A stretch of DNA of 64,000 bases from Bifidobacterium pullorum DSM 20433. GTDB taxonomy: Bacteria; Actinomycetota; Actinomycetes; Actinomycetales; Bifidobacteriaceae. The position numbers and the translations under genes are program-made. A model generated the notes under the pieces. It did no database searches, had not been told where the DNA came from, and saw nothing but the letters and a program-made list of their open reading frames with translations. The stretch lies in assembly GCF_000771405.1 (NCBI RefSeq), contig NZ_JDUI01000009.1, positions 1 through 64,000 on the forward strand, given 5' to 3'. Shown in pieces: positions 8,128 through 16,991 of this stretch. The first letter of the stretch is position 1; each line of letters begins with the position of its first letter.

Positions 8128-9333
8128 ATGATCGTCGAACGCCCGACATATATCCAACAAATCACCCCTTTTATCGGAAAGAACGTCATCAAAGTCCTCA
8201 CAGGCGTTCGCAGATCCGGAAAATCCACGCTCCTGGACCTCATCAAACCCGTTCTCATCAGCCACGGGGCCGATGAAAGCAACATCCTGCATCTACGTTT
8301 CGAATCGGAGCGTTACGCCGATATCCGCACCGACAACGACCTCGTTGACTACGTTGCATCGCACACCGACGCAACCCGCCCGGTCACACTGTTATTCGAC
8401 GAAATCCAGGAAGTCGAACATTGGGAAAAAGCGCTACGATCATTCATGGTTGATTACAACGCCGATATGTACATCACCGGATCCAACGCGTATGTGCTTT
8501 CCAGTGACCTGGCGACATTCATTACCGGACGATACGTCACCATTAACGTCTTCCCCCTCTCGTTCAAGGAATTCCTTGCCGCCTTGCGCAACAACGAACC
8601 GGAAGTGGACTCCCATGCCGCGTTTCGCCGTTACGTCGAACAAGGCGGCTTCCCGTTCCAGACGGAACTCGAATTCGATCAATCCTCATCGTTGAAGTAT
8701 CTGGAAGACCTGTTCTCCACCATCCTGCTCAAGGACGTCGTCAAACGCAACAACATCCGTGACGTCGACCTGCTCGAACGAATCGTCCGGTACGCCATTT
8801 CGGAGGAGGGACACCTGATCACCCCGAAATCCATCGCCGATTATCTGAAAAGCGAGCGCCGTTCCACCTCTCAGGAAACCGTGGCCAGCTATCTCAACGC
8901 CGCCGAGCAAGCCTATCTGATCTACCGTGCACCGCGGCAGGATCTTATCGGCAAACGCATTCTGCAATTCAATGAAAAGTATTACGTGGTGGATCAGGGC
9001 CTCAGACAGGCCATCGGCATGAACAACACGGCCGGCATCGACCAGGTGCTGGAAGGAATCGTGTACATGGAGCTGCGCCGACGTGGATATCGTGTGGCAG
9101 TCGGCAAAGTCGGGCAAAAAGAAGTCGATTTCATCGCGACCAAAGATACGATGACGGAATATTACCAGGTCACGCATCTCTGTTCCGACAACGCGACACA
9201 GGAGCGAGAGTTCAGCTCCCTGGAAGCGATCAACGACAATTATCCCAAAACCGTTCTCTCCCTGGATCCATTCCCGTACTCCCGCAACGGCGTGATGGGG
9301 AAAAACATCGTGGATTGGCTGCTCGACGACTAA
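8128..9333 (+). CDS. AAA ATPase with DUF4143 C-terminal domain
   Basis: About 401 residues. The N-terminal AAA_14-type ATPase has a Walker A near residues 29-36 (GVRRSGKST) and a Walker B around LLFDEIQEV; a DUF4143 domain, probably nuclease-like, fills the C-terminal third (VVDQGLRQAIG, then EVDFIATKD, which resembles the Asp-x-Asp/Glu core of restriction-endonuclease-like folds). Such proteins are widespread in gut bacteria with no settled function; roles in defence or toxin-antitoxin-like behaviour have been suggested. The start ATG follows GGAGAG by four nt. The gene and its leader are visibly more AT-rich than both neighbours, which suggests acquisition by transfer. It is monocistronic between a hairpin and a convergent gene. 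Confidence 0.85.
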   Translation: MIVERPTYIQQITPFIGKNVIKVLTGVRRSGKSTLLDLIKPVLISHGADESNILHLRFESERYADIRTDNDLVDYVASHTDATRPVTLLFDEIQEVEHWEKALRSFMVDYNADMYITGSNAYVLSSDLATFITGRYVTINVFPLSFKEFLAALRNNEPEVDSHAAFRRYVEQGGFPFQTELEFDQSSSLKYLEDLFSTILLKDVVKRNNIRDVDLLERIVRYAISEEGHLITPKSIADYLKSERRSTSQETVASYLNAAEQAYLIYRAPRQDLIGKRILQFNEKYYVVDQGLRQAIGMNNTAGIDQVLEGIVYMELRRRGYRVAVGKVGQKEVDFIATKDTMTEYYQVTHLCSDNATQEREFSSLEAINDNYPKTVLSLDPFPYSRNGVMGKNIVDWLLDD

Positions 9334-9346
9334 GGCACGCCATTCC

Positions 9347-10363
9347 TCAGCCCAGCGTCAGACGGCGGTGGTGCTGGCGCAGCACGTCGACGGAGTAGAT
9401 CACCAGCGCCAGCCAGATCACCGTGAATGAGATGAACCGACTGGCCGGCACCTGTTCGCCCAGCACCGCAATGCCCAGCACCAGCTGGATCGTCGGCGTG
9501 ATGTACTGGCTGAAACTCACCGTGATGAACGTGGCGTGCTTGACCGCATACGAGGTCAGCACCAGCGGGATCACCGTCAGGATACCGCAGCCGGCCAGCA
9601 GCAGCCACCCCCACCACGACTCCCCCGCCGGCACGCCGAACCGCGGTTGCACGGCGAGCGCCACGAACGCGAACGGCGTCAGCACGCCAGTCTCGAACGT
9701 CAGCGATTCGAACGGGTCCAACGGCACGAAACGTTTGATCAGGCAGTAGCCGCTGTAGCTGAACGTCATCAGCATCGCCAACCCCGGGAACGCGCCCGTG
9801 TCCATCACGTACAGCACGCCGCCGGCCAGCGCCACCAGCATGGAGACGACGCCCGGCCCCGTCGTCCGCTCCCGCAGGAACACCAACGCCAGCAGCATGT
9901 TGATCAGCGGCATCAGGAAGTTCGCCGCACTGGCCTCGGAGGTGTGCCCGATCGACACCAGGTAGATGTACACCACCCAGTCGATCGTCACCAGCACGGC
10001 GGCGGCCACCGCGGCGGCGAACACCTTCGGGCGCGCCCACAGCGCCTTCACCGCGGCGACGAACCGCGGCCAGCGCCGCGTGGCCAGCATGAACAGCACC
10101 ATCACCACGGCGGCGGTCACGATGCGGTACAGCATCACGTTCATCGACGAGATATTCGCGAGCGCCGCCCAGTACAGCGGGAAGAACCCGTACACCACTT
10201 CGGCGACCACCATCGCCGTCACGCCCTGCGGGGTCTGCGTCACCTGGCGCCCGCCCGACACCGGTCGGCCCCCCTTGCCTGCGGCACCCCGCACGGCACC
10301 TGTTCCGATTCCGCCACGCATACCCTTGTTCGTCTTGTTCACCGGACGATGATAACGCGTCAT
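9347..10363 (-). CDS. RarD-like EamA/DMT-family permease
   Basis: About 338 residues with ten predicted membrane segments in the drug/metabolite transporter superfamily. Several blocks match the RarD subgroup: YGFFPLYWAAL near the start, ITVSFSQYITPTIQLVL near the end, and a middle IDWVVYIYLVSIGHTSEAS segment. RarD proteins were first linked to chloramphenicol resistance in Pseudomonas, but their substrate is not known. No clear ribosome site precedes any candidate start; 10363 is used and 10321 is possible. The first ~45 residues are polar and poorly conserved in character, so the true protein may begin later. It is convergent with the DUF4143 ATPase and divergent from metY. Confidence 0.8.
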   Translation of the reverse strand: MTRYHRPVNKTNKGMRGGIGTGAVRGAAGKGGRPVSGGRQVTQTPQGVTAMVVAEVVYGFFPLYWAALANISSMNVMLYRIVTAAVVMVLFMLATRRWPRFVAAVKALWARPKVFAAAVAAAVLVTIDWVVYIYLVSIGHTSEASAANFLMPLINMLLALVFLRERTTGPGVVSMLVALAGGVLYVMDTGAFPGLAMLMTFSYSGYCLIKRFVPLDPFESLTFETGVLTPFAFVALAVQPRFGVPAGESWWGWLLLAGCGILTVIPLVLTSYAVKHATFITVSFSQYITPTIQLVLGIAVLGEQVPASRFISFTVIWLALVIYSVDVLRQHHRRLTLG

Positions 10364-10518
10364 AGAAGATATGAATACCGGACCGCCGGTTTTCCGCGGG
10401 GCCGTGCCGCCGCCCGGTGCTAGAGTATGCGTAGCCAGGACCATGGCCGGCGATGCGGCCGTGCGCCGTCGAGACGACGCGGCGGAGCGGCATCGCGGCA
10501 ACAATAGAAGGAGCATCA

Positions 10519-11796
10519 ATGAGCGCGATCGATACCACATGCGTACAGGGCGGCTATCAGCCGGGCAACGGCGAGTCCCGTACCCCGCCGATCATCCAGG
10601 CCACGACGTTCAAGTACACGTCCAGCGAGCAGATGAGCCGACTGTTCGACCTGTCGGAGTCCGGATACTTCTACACCCGCCTGCAGAACCCGACGAATGA
10701 CATGGTGGCGGCGAAGATCTGCGAGATGGAGGGCGGCGCGGCCGCGATGCTGACCTCGTCCGGCCAGGCGGCGAACTTCTTCGCGCTGTTCAACATCTGC
10801 AATGCGGGCGACCACATCGTCGCCTCGTCAGCGATCTACGGCGGCACGTTCAATCTGATCAACGTGACGATGCGCAAGATGGGCATCGAGTGCACGTTCG
10901 TGAGCCCCGACTGCACGCCGGAGGAGCTGGACGCCGCGTTCCAACCGAACACCAAGGCCGTGTTCGCCGAATCGATCTCGAATCCGGCGCTGATCGTGCT
11001 CGACTTCGACAAGTTCGTCTCCGCCGCGCATGACCACGGCGTGCCGATCATCGTGGACAACACGTTCCCCACCCCGATCAACTGCCGTCCGTTCGAGTAC
11101 GGCGTGGACATCGTGACCCATGCGACCACCAAGTACATGGACGGCCACGGCTCCTGCGTGGGCGGTGCGATCGTGGACTCCGGCAACTTCGACTGGATGG
11201 CTCATGCGGACAAGTTCCCGGGCCTGACCACGCCGGATGACTCCTACCATGGCGTGACCTACGCGAAGGATTTCGGCAAGGGCGCGTTCATCACCAAGGC
11301 GACCGCGCAGCTGATGCGCGACTTCGGCTCCACCCCGGCGCCGATGAATTCGTGGATCATGGGCATGCATCTGGAGTCGCTGGCCGTGCGCATGCAGCGC
11401 CACTGCGAGAACGCGCAGAAGGTGGCCGAATTCCTGGCCGCCGATCCGCGCGTCAGCTGGGTGCAGTTCCCAGGCCTGCCCGGCGACAAGTATTACGAGA
11501 CCGCCAAGAAGTACATGCCGAACGGCACCTGCGGAGTGATCTCCTTCGGCGTGCCCGGCGGCCGCGACAAGGTCTCCGCGCTGCTCGACCACTTCAAGAT
11601 GATTTCGATCGCCACGCATGTGGCCGACGCTCGCAGCTGCGCGCTGTACCCGGCCGGCACCACGCACCGTCAGCTCACCGAGGAGCAGCTCGATGAGGCC
11701 GGCGTGGGCATCGATCTGGTGCGCCTGAGCTGCGGTATCGAGAACGCCGACGACATCATCGCCGACCTCAGGCAGGCGATGGACGCGGTGCTGTAG
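10519..11796 (+). CDS. O-acetylhomoserine sulfhydrylase-type PLP enzyme
   Basis: PLP-dependent Cys/Met-metabolism enzyme of 425 residues, the usual length of O-acetylhomoserine aminocarboxypropyltransferases (MetY). MetY makes homocysteine from O-acetylhomoserine and sulfide. The PLP lysine is in THATTKYMDGHG, with the preceding VDNTFPTP block supplying the Asp that contacts the pyridine ring; SSAIYGGTFNL and the C-terminal RLSCGIEN are also typical. The start follows AGAAGGAG by five nt. It appears monocistronic, with a strong terminator 25 bp after the stop. Methionine gamma-lyase or cystathionine gamma-synthase activity cannot be excluded from sequence alone, but the insertions favour MetY. 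No SAM-box-like leader is visible. Confidence 0.88.
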   Translation: MSAIDTTCVQGGYQPGNGESRTPPIIQATTFKYTSSEQMSRLFDLSESGYFYTRLQNPTNDMVAAKICEMEGGAAAMLTSSGQAANFFALFNICNAGDHIVASSAIYGGTFNLINVTMRKMGIECTFVSPDCTPEELDAAFQPNTKAVFAESISNPALIVLDFDKFVSAAHDHGVPIIVDNTFPTPINCRPFEYGVDIVTHATTKYMDGHGSCVGGAIVDSGNFDWMAHADKFPGLTTPDDSYHGVTYAKDFGKGAFITKATAQLMRDFGSTPAPMNSWIMGMHLESLAVRMQRHCENAQKVAEFLAADPRVSWVQFPGLPGDKYYETAKKYMPNGTCGVISFGVPGGRDKVSALLDHFKMISIATHVADARSCALYPAGTTHRQLTEEQLDEAGVGIDLVRLSCGIENADDIIADLRQAMDAVL

Positions 11797-11820
11797 TCGC
11801 ATTCCGCGCGATCATATACG

Positions 11821-11863
11821 ACGGTGAAGCCGCGGCAGGAACGTTCCGCCGCGGCTTCACCGT
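11821..11863 (+). terminator. Terminator of the MetY-type gene
   Basis: Perfect 16-bp stem (arms 11821-11836 and 11848-11863) around an 11-nt loop whose GGAACGTTCC is itself self-complementary. There is no T-run, but position and stability support a terminator. Confidence 0.75.
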
Positions 11864-11954
11864 ATCCGACTCGCGGACGTCGCGACTCCCGCGGTCGCCA
11901 TCGTCACGCATGCGTCGCCGCCGGCATAGGATAGTGGCAGGAGCCCACGGCAGA

Positions 11955-12052
11955 CGGAGTCAACCGGAATACAACCGGAGCCAGACGGAGTACAGACGGA
12001 GTCAACCGGAGTGCGACCGGAGTACAACCGGAGTCGACCGGAATACAACGTC
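11955..12052. repeat. Nine-copy 10/11-bp repeat (CGGAG/CGGAA) upstream of the AlbA-type gene
   Basis: CGGAG or CGGAA recurs nine times at alternating 10- and 11-bp intervals, with CCGGAGTACAA-like units averaging about one helical turn. It ends 35 bp before the start codon of the AlbA-domain gene. Translation in frame with that gene gives only RSQPEY-type repeats, and a ribosome site exists after the array, so it is taken as non-coding. All boxes face the same side of the helix, as in an array for a cooperative DNA-binding protein. Confidence 0.75.
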
Positions 12053-12086
12053 GCCGGGCAGCAATGACACACTCCCTGGAGACACG

Positions 12087-13628
12087 ATGGACAACGACGA
12101 CTACACGGCCAAAATGACCGAGCTCATCGAACTGATGCGCATCATCGGCAACGACACCCAACAGTGCGAGGTCAAGGAATGCAAGCGCAAGATCAGCTCC
12201 ACCATCACCGAAACGCTGTCCGCGTTCTCCAACGGCAACGGTGGGTACATCATCCTGGGACTGAGTGAGAAAGCCGGGTTCACGCCGGTCGAGGACTTCG
12301 ACGCCCGAGCGATGCAGGAGGCGCTGAGCCAGGCCTGCGAGAAGCTCACGCCGGTGGTCCGCCCGGTGATCGTGACCTGCCCGTTCGAGGGAGCGAACCT
12401 GGTGTTCGCCGTCATCGATGAGATGCTGCCGCGGGAGAAACCCTGCTTCATCTCTTCAATCGGCCCACACGGCGGCTCCTATATCCGCACCGGCGACGGC
12501 GACCGCAAGATGACCACGTATGAAGTCGATCGTCTGCTTGAGGAACAACGTCAGCCGGAGCATGACATCGCACTCGTGCCGGAAGCCACACTCGACGATC
12601 TGAACCCGACGCTCGTCCACGCGCTGCTCGAACGCGAACGTGAACGACACCCACACGTATTCGCGAACCGATCCGACGAAGACATGATGCTGGATCTGCG
12701 CATCCTGCGCCAACCACCCGTAGAAGAGGATGATGAAGACCAAAAGTCTCACAACGGAGCGCAAGTCCACGCTAGCCCCACGCTCGCCGGAATACTTGCC
12801 GTTGGTCGATATCCGCAGAAGTTCTTCCCCCGACTCGCCGTCACCGTCGCCGTATATCCCGGAACCTCACGCGATGACGTATTCAGGGGCGACGCGCAGC
12901 TCGTCGCATCCGAAACCATCACCGGCCCTATCCCGGTCATGATCGACGATGCAGTCACTTCGTTGATGGATTGGACCGCCAGCCCCACGGACGCCGAATC
13001 CGGCACGCATCCGACGCAGCCGCCGATGTATCCGCGACTGGTGCTGCGCGAGGCCATCGCCAACGCCCTGACGCATCGCGACTACTCCCCCGACGCGCTC
13101 GGCACGCCGGTGCACGTCGATGTGTTCACCGACCGCATCGAGGTCTCCAATCCGGGCGGCCTGTTCGGCGCGGTCTCCAAACGGCGGCTCACGCACGAGG
13201 CGTCCACGTCCGCGCGCAACGCGTTCCTGTTCTCCCTGCTGCAGTCCACCCCGTACCCGGACGGCGGCACCGTACTGCGGGACGACGGCACCGGATACCT
13301 GCAGATCAGCGCCGCGTTGCGCAGCGAGGCGCGCGAACCGGTACGCATCGAGAACGAGCTCGACCGGTTCCGCGTCATCATCCCCGGACGCGTGACCGAC
13401 GCCGCCATGACCGAACGCAAGTTCGCGCAGCGCATCCTGCAGCTGCTGGAACGCGAGCCGTCGGCCAGCGTGCGCGACATCATCCGCGATCTCGGCCTCT
13501 CGCCGATCGCCGTGGCGGCGGGATTGCGCAGCCTGATGAACAAAGGGCTGGTCGAATCGGGCGATGCCATACCCACGCCGCACAAATATTACCGGCTGTG
13601 CACCCGCGACGCCCGTGCACGCCGGTAA
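12087..13628 (+). CDS. AlbA/Schlafen-domain ATP-binding putative regulator
   Basis: About 513 residues. The N-terminal AlbA_2 (Schlafen-like) domain is marked by ECKRKISSTITETLSAFSNGNGGYIILG. A central part carries a GHKL-like segment, LREAIANALTHRDYSP followed by IEVSNPGGLFG, as in RecG-like / HATPase_c_4 proteins. The C-terminus (about 440-505) looks like a winged helix (SVRDIIRDLGLSPIAVAAGLR). Such proteins are annotated as putative transcriptional regulators. The start follows CTGGAG by five nt; a longer reading frame back to 11910 only translates the CGGAG repeat. The gene could regulate itself through that array (inference). It is convergent with the MATE gene, 34 bp away. Confidence 0.82.
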   Translation: MDNDDYTAKMTELIELMRIIGNDTQQCEVKECKRKISSTITETLSAFSNGNGGYIILGLSEKAGFTPVEDFDARAMQEALSQACEKLTPVVRPVIVTCPFEGANLVFAVIDEMLPREKPCFISSIGPHGGSYIRTGDGDRKMTTYEVDRLLEEQRQPEHDIALVPEATLDDLNPTLVHALLERERERHPHVFANRSDEDMMLDLRILRQPPVEEDDEDQKSHNGAQVHASPTLAGILAVGRYPQKFFPRLAVTVAVYPGTSRDDVFRGDAQLVASETITGPIPVMIDDAVTSLMDWTASPTDAESGTHPTQPPMYPRLVLREAIANALTHRDYSPDALGTPVHVDVFTDRIEVSNPGGLFGAVSKRRLTHEASTSARNAFLFSLLQSTPYPDGGTVLRDDGTGYLQISAALRSEAREPVRIENELDRFRVIIPGRVTDAAMTERKFAQRILQLLEREPSASVRDIIRDLGLSPIAVAAGLRSLMNKGLVESGDAIPTPHKYYRLCTRDARARR

Positions 13629-13662
13629 CGACGACTTGCCAGGCATGATCGCCCGTTAACGA

Positions 13663-15048
13663 TCAACGTCGCGACGTTTGTCCATCGTTTCCGTCCGCGA
13701 CACGCGGCGTGGAACCTTCCTTGCGGCGATACCATGCCATCATCACGAGGGCAACGAGCAGGGCGGCGATTTCGGCGACGGGGAATGCAAGCCAGATCCC
13801 GTTCAACCGGAACAGTCTATCCAGACACCATAACGCGGGGACGAGAAACAGCAACTGTCTGCACAGCTGGATCGCTATGCTCGAATATACCTTCTCCGTG
13901 GCCTGGAAATAGGTGGAGATCATCGTGGAGAGGCCACAGAACAGGTAGCTTGCCGCCATGATCCGCATGGCGGATATTCCGAACGAACGCATGGCTTCCG
14001 ATGCCATGAACAATCCCAGGATCTGCGCCGGGAGGAGGACGACGACCAGTGTCCCCAGCACCATCATGCCGGTGACCAAAACGGTTCCGTATCGGAAGGC
14101 CAAATGCAGCCTTTCCTTGTTCCCCGCGGCGTAGTTGAACCGCATGACAGGCAGGCAGCCTTGAATCAAACCGTTCACCGTCATGACGATCAACTGCTGC
14201 ACCTTGAAATACGCGCCGAAGAACGCGATTGCCGTATCGGAATACGCGACCAGAAACAGGTTGACGATGGTCACCATAAACGAGCTGAGGGCATTCATGA
14301 TGAACGACGGCAGCCCAAAGACGAAGATCCGGCCGATCATCCGCCTTTGCAGACGGAATCCTCTGACTTTCACCTGCACTTTCTGCTTCGTCCCCAGCAA
14401 CAGGGCGAACGCCAGGATCATGGATACCAAATAGCCCGACACGGTGGCCGACGCGGAACCGACTATGCCCATGGCCGGGAAGACGCCGATGCCGAATATC
14501 AGGACGGGGTTGAGAACGAAATTGACGACCACCCCCGCGATCTGGAACCACATGGGGGTCACCATATTCCCTGTGGCCTGTATCATCTTCTGGATCGCGA
14601 TATGCACCATGTTGGGAATCTGCATGAACGAACATACGCCCATATAGGCGATGCTCAGCCGATAGATCTCCTCATTGCCGGTGAACGCCCGAAAATAAGG
14701 CCTCATCATGCACAGCGACACCAGGGTGAGCAACGCGCCGATGCCGAAAGACAGCAGCAACCCGTGCGTGACGGCGGCGTTCGCCTTGTCCTGCTCTTTC
14801 CTTCCGAGATACCCGGCGATCAGCACGTTCACGCCGACGCCGATCCAGATGGAGGCCGCGTTCATCAGAGTCGTGATCGGGAACGACAGGGAGACCGCCG
14901 TCAGCGCATTCTCGCTCAGCTGCGCCACGAACGCACTGTCTATCAGGTTATAGGAATATTGCAGGAACATGGAAATTAGAGGCGGCAGTGACATTTGCCA
15001 AATGAGTTTTCCAACGGGCTCAACGGCCATTTTGTTTTCGGTTCGCAT
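13663..15048 (-). CDS. MATE-family efflux transporter
   Basis: Multidrug and toxic-compound extrusion transporter of 461 residues with 12 membrane segments in two related halves (PLLISMFLQYSYNLIDSAFV in the first, FGLPSFIMNALSSFMVTIVN in the second). It exchanges cationic drugs or metabolites for Na+ or H+ at the cytoplasmic membrane. The start is firm: AGGAGG lies five nt upstream, whereas the longer frame to 15213 overlaps the preceding gene out of phase. It is the second gene of an operon with the nitroreductase, 53 bp downstream of it, under a promoter whose leader holds a terminator hairpin. This suggests inducible detoxification. Confidence 0.92.
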   Translation of the reverse strand: MRTENKMAVEPVGKLIWQMSLPPLISMFLQYSYNLIDSAFVAQLSENALTAVSLSFPITTLMNAASIWIGVGVNVLIAGYLGRKEQDKANAAVTHGLLLSFGIGALLTLVSLCMMRPYFRAFTGNEEIYRLSIAYMGVCSFMQIPNMVHIAIQKMIQATGNMVTPMWFQIAGVVVNFVLNPVLIFGIGVFPAMGIVGSASATVSGYLVSMILAFALLLGTKQKVQVKVRGFRLQRRMIGRIFVFGLPSFIMNALSSFMVTIVNLFLVAYSDTAIAFFGAYFKVQQLIVMTVNGLIQGCLPVMRFNYAAGNKERLHLAFRYGTVLVTGMMVLGTLVVVLLPAQILGLFMASEAMRSFGISAMRIMAASYLFCGLSTMISTYFQATEKVYSSIAIQLCRQLLFLVPALWCLDRLFRLNGIWLAFPVAEIAALLVALVMMAWYRRKEGSTPRVADGNDGQTSRR

Positions 15049-15101
15049 ATTTTCCTCCTCTCCGCTTATCCGATGTAGGGAATCGCGCCGGATAACGGAT
15101 G

Positions 15102-15623
15102 TCAGACCCGTACGATGTAGTCTTGCTTCCGAGCCGCGGGCCGACCGGGCTCCCTGGCCGGATAACCCAATGCAATCGCCCCGACGCCGCGCAAGGTTTC
15201 CGGAAGCCCCCATTCCCGCAGAAGAGCCTTGCCTTTTTCTCCGTCAAAAATCTCACGCTCCCGATGCACCCACACGGTGCCCAATCCGAGCGCATGGGCG
15301 GCCAGCATCATATTTTCAAGAACGCAGCTCCCATCCTCCACAAAGGTATTCGCGGAGCCATTCGCCAAAACCAAAACCACAACGGGTGCGCCATGGTAAG
15401 GGTCCGTTTCGTTCCCTATCACTTCCGCGTTCAGTCTCGCTATCTCCTGCCGGTATTCGGGATTCGTGATCGCGACAATGACGGGAGATTGGCGTCCGCC
15501 GCCGGTAGGCGCGTAAGTTCCCGCTTCCAGTATGGCGTCCAGCACATCGGATGGTACCGGTTCATCTGTATAAGCCCTTACGGCGCGACGCGTCTTGATA
15601 AGAGACAGGAAGTCATTGTCCAT
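15102..15623 (-). CDS. Nitroreductase family protein
   Basis: FMN-dependent nitroreductase-family enzyme of 173 residues, typical of the short single-domain members. The FMN-phosphate motif is KTRRAVRAYTDEPV near the N-terminus; TYAPTGGGRQS, a second FMN-contact block, and ALGLGTVWVHR follow. These enzymes reduce nitroaromatics, quinones or flavins with NAD(P)H in the cytoplasm; the physiological substrate is unknown. ATG 15623 is chosen because GGAGG sits about eight nt upstream; 15638 is possible. As first gene of an operon with a MATE exporter, it may modify compounds that the exporter then removes (inference). Confidence 0.88.
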   Translation of the reverse strand: MDNDFLSLIKTRRAVRAYTDEPVPSDVLDAILEAGTYAPTGGGRQSPVIVAITNPEYRQEIARLNAEVIGNETDPYHGAPVVVLVLANGSANTFVEDGSCVLENMMLAAHALGLGTVWVHREREIFDGEKGKALLREWGLPETLRGVGAIALGYPAREPGRPAARKQDYIVRV

Positions 15624-15665
15624 AACACCATCCTCCATTCCATCGGCATTCCGAATGCGGACAAC

Positions 15666-15703
15666 AAAAAAGCCACGTGGCTATCACAAGATAGCCACGT
15701 GGC
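15666..15703 (-). terminator. Leader terminator / attenuator-like hairpin of the nitroreductase-MATE operon
   Basis: Perfect 14-bp stem (arms 15672-15685 and 15690-15703, loop of four) followed on the minus strand by six T. No minus-strand gene lies upstream, and a good minus-strand promoter lies at 15752-15780, so the hairpin is inside the 5' leader of the operon. Each arm contains GCCACGTGGC, which is itself a 10-bp palindrome, so the element could also be a double operator. Confidence 0.65.
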
Positions 15704-15751
15704 AAAAAGATGACCGAATCCGGAAAAGTCCACTTGAATTTTGCGGTTCTG

Positions 15752-15780
15752 ATTGTAGCGCGATTCCGGTAGACCGTCAA
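15752..15780 (-). promoter_or_regulatory. Promoter of the nitroreductase-MATE operon
   Basis: Minus strand: -35 TTGACG (15775-15780), 17-bp spacer, -10 TACAAT (15752-15757), close to consensus. The predicted transcript starts near 15745, giving a leader of about 120 nt before the nitroreductase start. Confidence 0.8.
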
Positions 15781-15834
15781 ACATCAATCATTTCCCGCGC
15801 CCGTGGCTATCATCGGTCGTGGGAGGTGTTGCGT

Positions 15835-16851
15835 ATGCCGTTGCTGCTTCTGGGAGTCATGGTCGGCGCCGTCACGCCGATCCAGACCGCCGTCAACAGT
15901 CGTCTGCGCATGGCCGTGGGGACGCCGTTCCGCGCATCGCTGGTCTCGTTCACCGTCGGGACGCTGGTGACGCTCGTCGCCTCGCTAACGCTGGGACCGC
16001 ACCCGCTGCTGCCGGCATCGGCGCTGGCCGGCCCGTGGTGGATGTGGCTGGCCGGTTTGTTCGGCGTGATCTTCATGACTGGGAACATACTGCTGCTGCC
16101 GAAACTGGGCAGCCTGCAGACCGTGATGATGCCGGTGCTGGGTCAGATTCTCATGGGCCTGCTCATCGACGAATTCGGCTGGTTCGGCAGTCCGCAACAG
16201 CCGATGACCGTGGCGCGCGCGATCGGCGCGGTGCTGGCGGCGGTCGGATTCGCACTGGCGATCGTCGTCGCCGACCTGGTGTACGGCGGCCGGCTACGGC
16301 CGCAACGCGGCGTCCGACGGACGGAGGGGCCCCGGGCCGATGGCGGCGGGGACGACGGCACGGGAACCGGCGTTCAGGTCCGTCGCGACGAGCGGATGTC
16401 CCCGGCGATATGGCTGTGGCGCGGGATCGGTATGCTGTGCGGCATGTGCTCGGCGGTGCAGACCTCAATACTCGGACGGCTGGGCACCGAGCTGGGTTCG
16501 CCGATCAAGGCATCGTTCGTCTCGTTCCTCGTGGGACTACTGACGCTGCTGGTGATCGTGCTGGTCCATGACCGCGGCTTCGGACTGCACCGGGCATTCG
16601 GCGGCGGCAACCCGTGGTGGATGTGGTTCGGCGGATTCCTCGGCTCGTTGGTGGTCCTGACCAATTCGGTGCTGTCGCCGCTGCTGGGCACGGGGCTGAC
16701 CGTGCTGGTCGCGCTGCTCGGCCAGGTGATCGGCGGCCTGCTCATCGATACGTTCGGATGGTTCGCGGTGGCCAGGCGCCGCGTCGGCGTCGTGCAGATC
16801 GCCGGCATCGTCGTCGCCGTCGCCGGCATCGCGTTGATCCGTCTGGGCTAG
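15835..16851 (+). CDS. DMT-family (DUF606/YdcZ) transporter, internally duplicated
   Basis: About 338 residues made of two tandem DUF606 units of roughly 140 residues each, joined by a polar Gly/Arg-rich linker (about 165-190). The halves repeat the same landmarks: PIQTAVNSRLRMAVGTPF versus AVQTSILGRLGTELGSPI, WWMWLAGLFG versus WWMWFGGFLG, and QILMGLLIDEFGWF versus QVIGGLLIDTFGWF. It is an inner-membrane protein of the drug/metabolite transporter superfamily with about ten segments; the substrate is unknown. The start follows GGAGG by eight nt. It is divergent from the nitroreductase operon. Confidence 0.88.
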   Translation: MPLLLLGVMVGAVTPIQTAVNSRLRMAVGTPFRASLVSFTVGTLVTLVASLTLGPHPLLPASALAGPWWMWLAGLFGVIFMTGNILLLPKLGSLQTVMMPVLGQILMGLLIDEFGWFGSPQQPMTVARAIGAVLAAVGFALAIVVADLVYGGRLRPQRGVRRTEGPRADGGGDDGTGTGVQVRRDERMSPAIWLWRGIGMLCGMCSAVQTSILGRLGTELGSPIKASFVSFLVGLLTLLVIVLVHDRGFGLHRAFGGGNPWWMWFGGFLGSLVVLTNSVLSPLLGTGLTVLVALLGQVIGGLLIDTFGWFAVARRRVGVVQIAGIVVAVAGIALIRLG

Positions 16852-16991
16852 CGGGTTCCCGCGCCGTCATTCGAGCCACGGGCCGGCCCGCCGCGACCGG
16901 ACCGGCATCCGGGCCGTCCGCGGACCACGGCCGCCCGTACAATGGGAGCCACCTGCCATCGACGAGGATGGCCGACATCAAGGAGGATGCG

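Noticed and set aside
10364-10518. SAM-type riboswitch upstream of the MetY-type gene
   Set aside because: The short spacer has no multi-stem junction or terminator/antiterminator pair.
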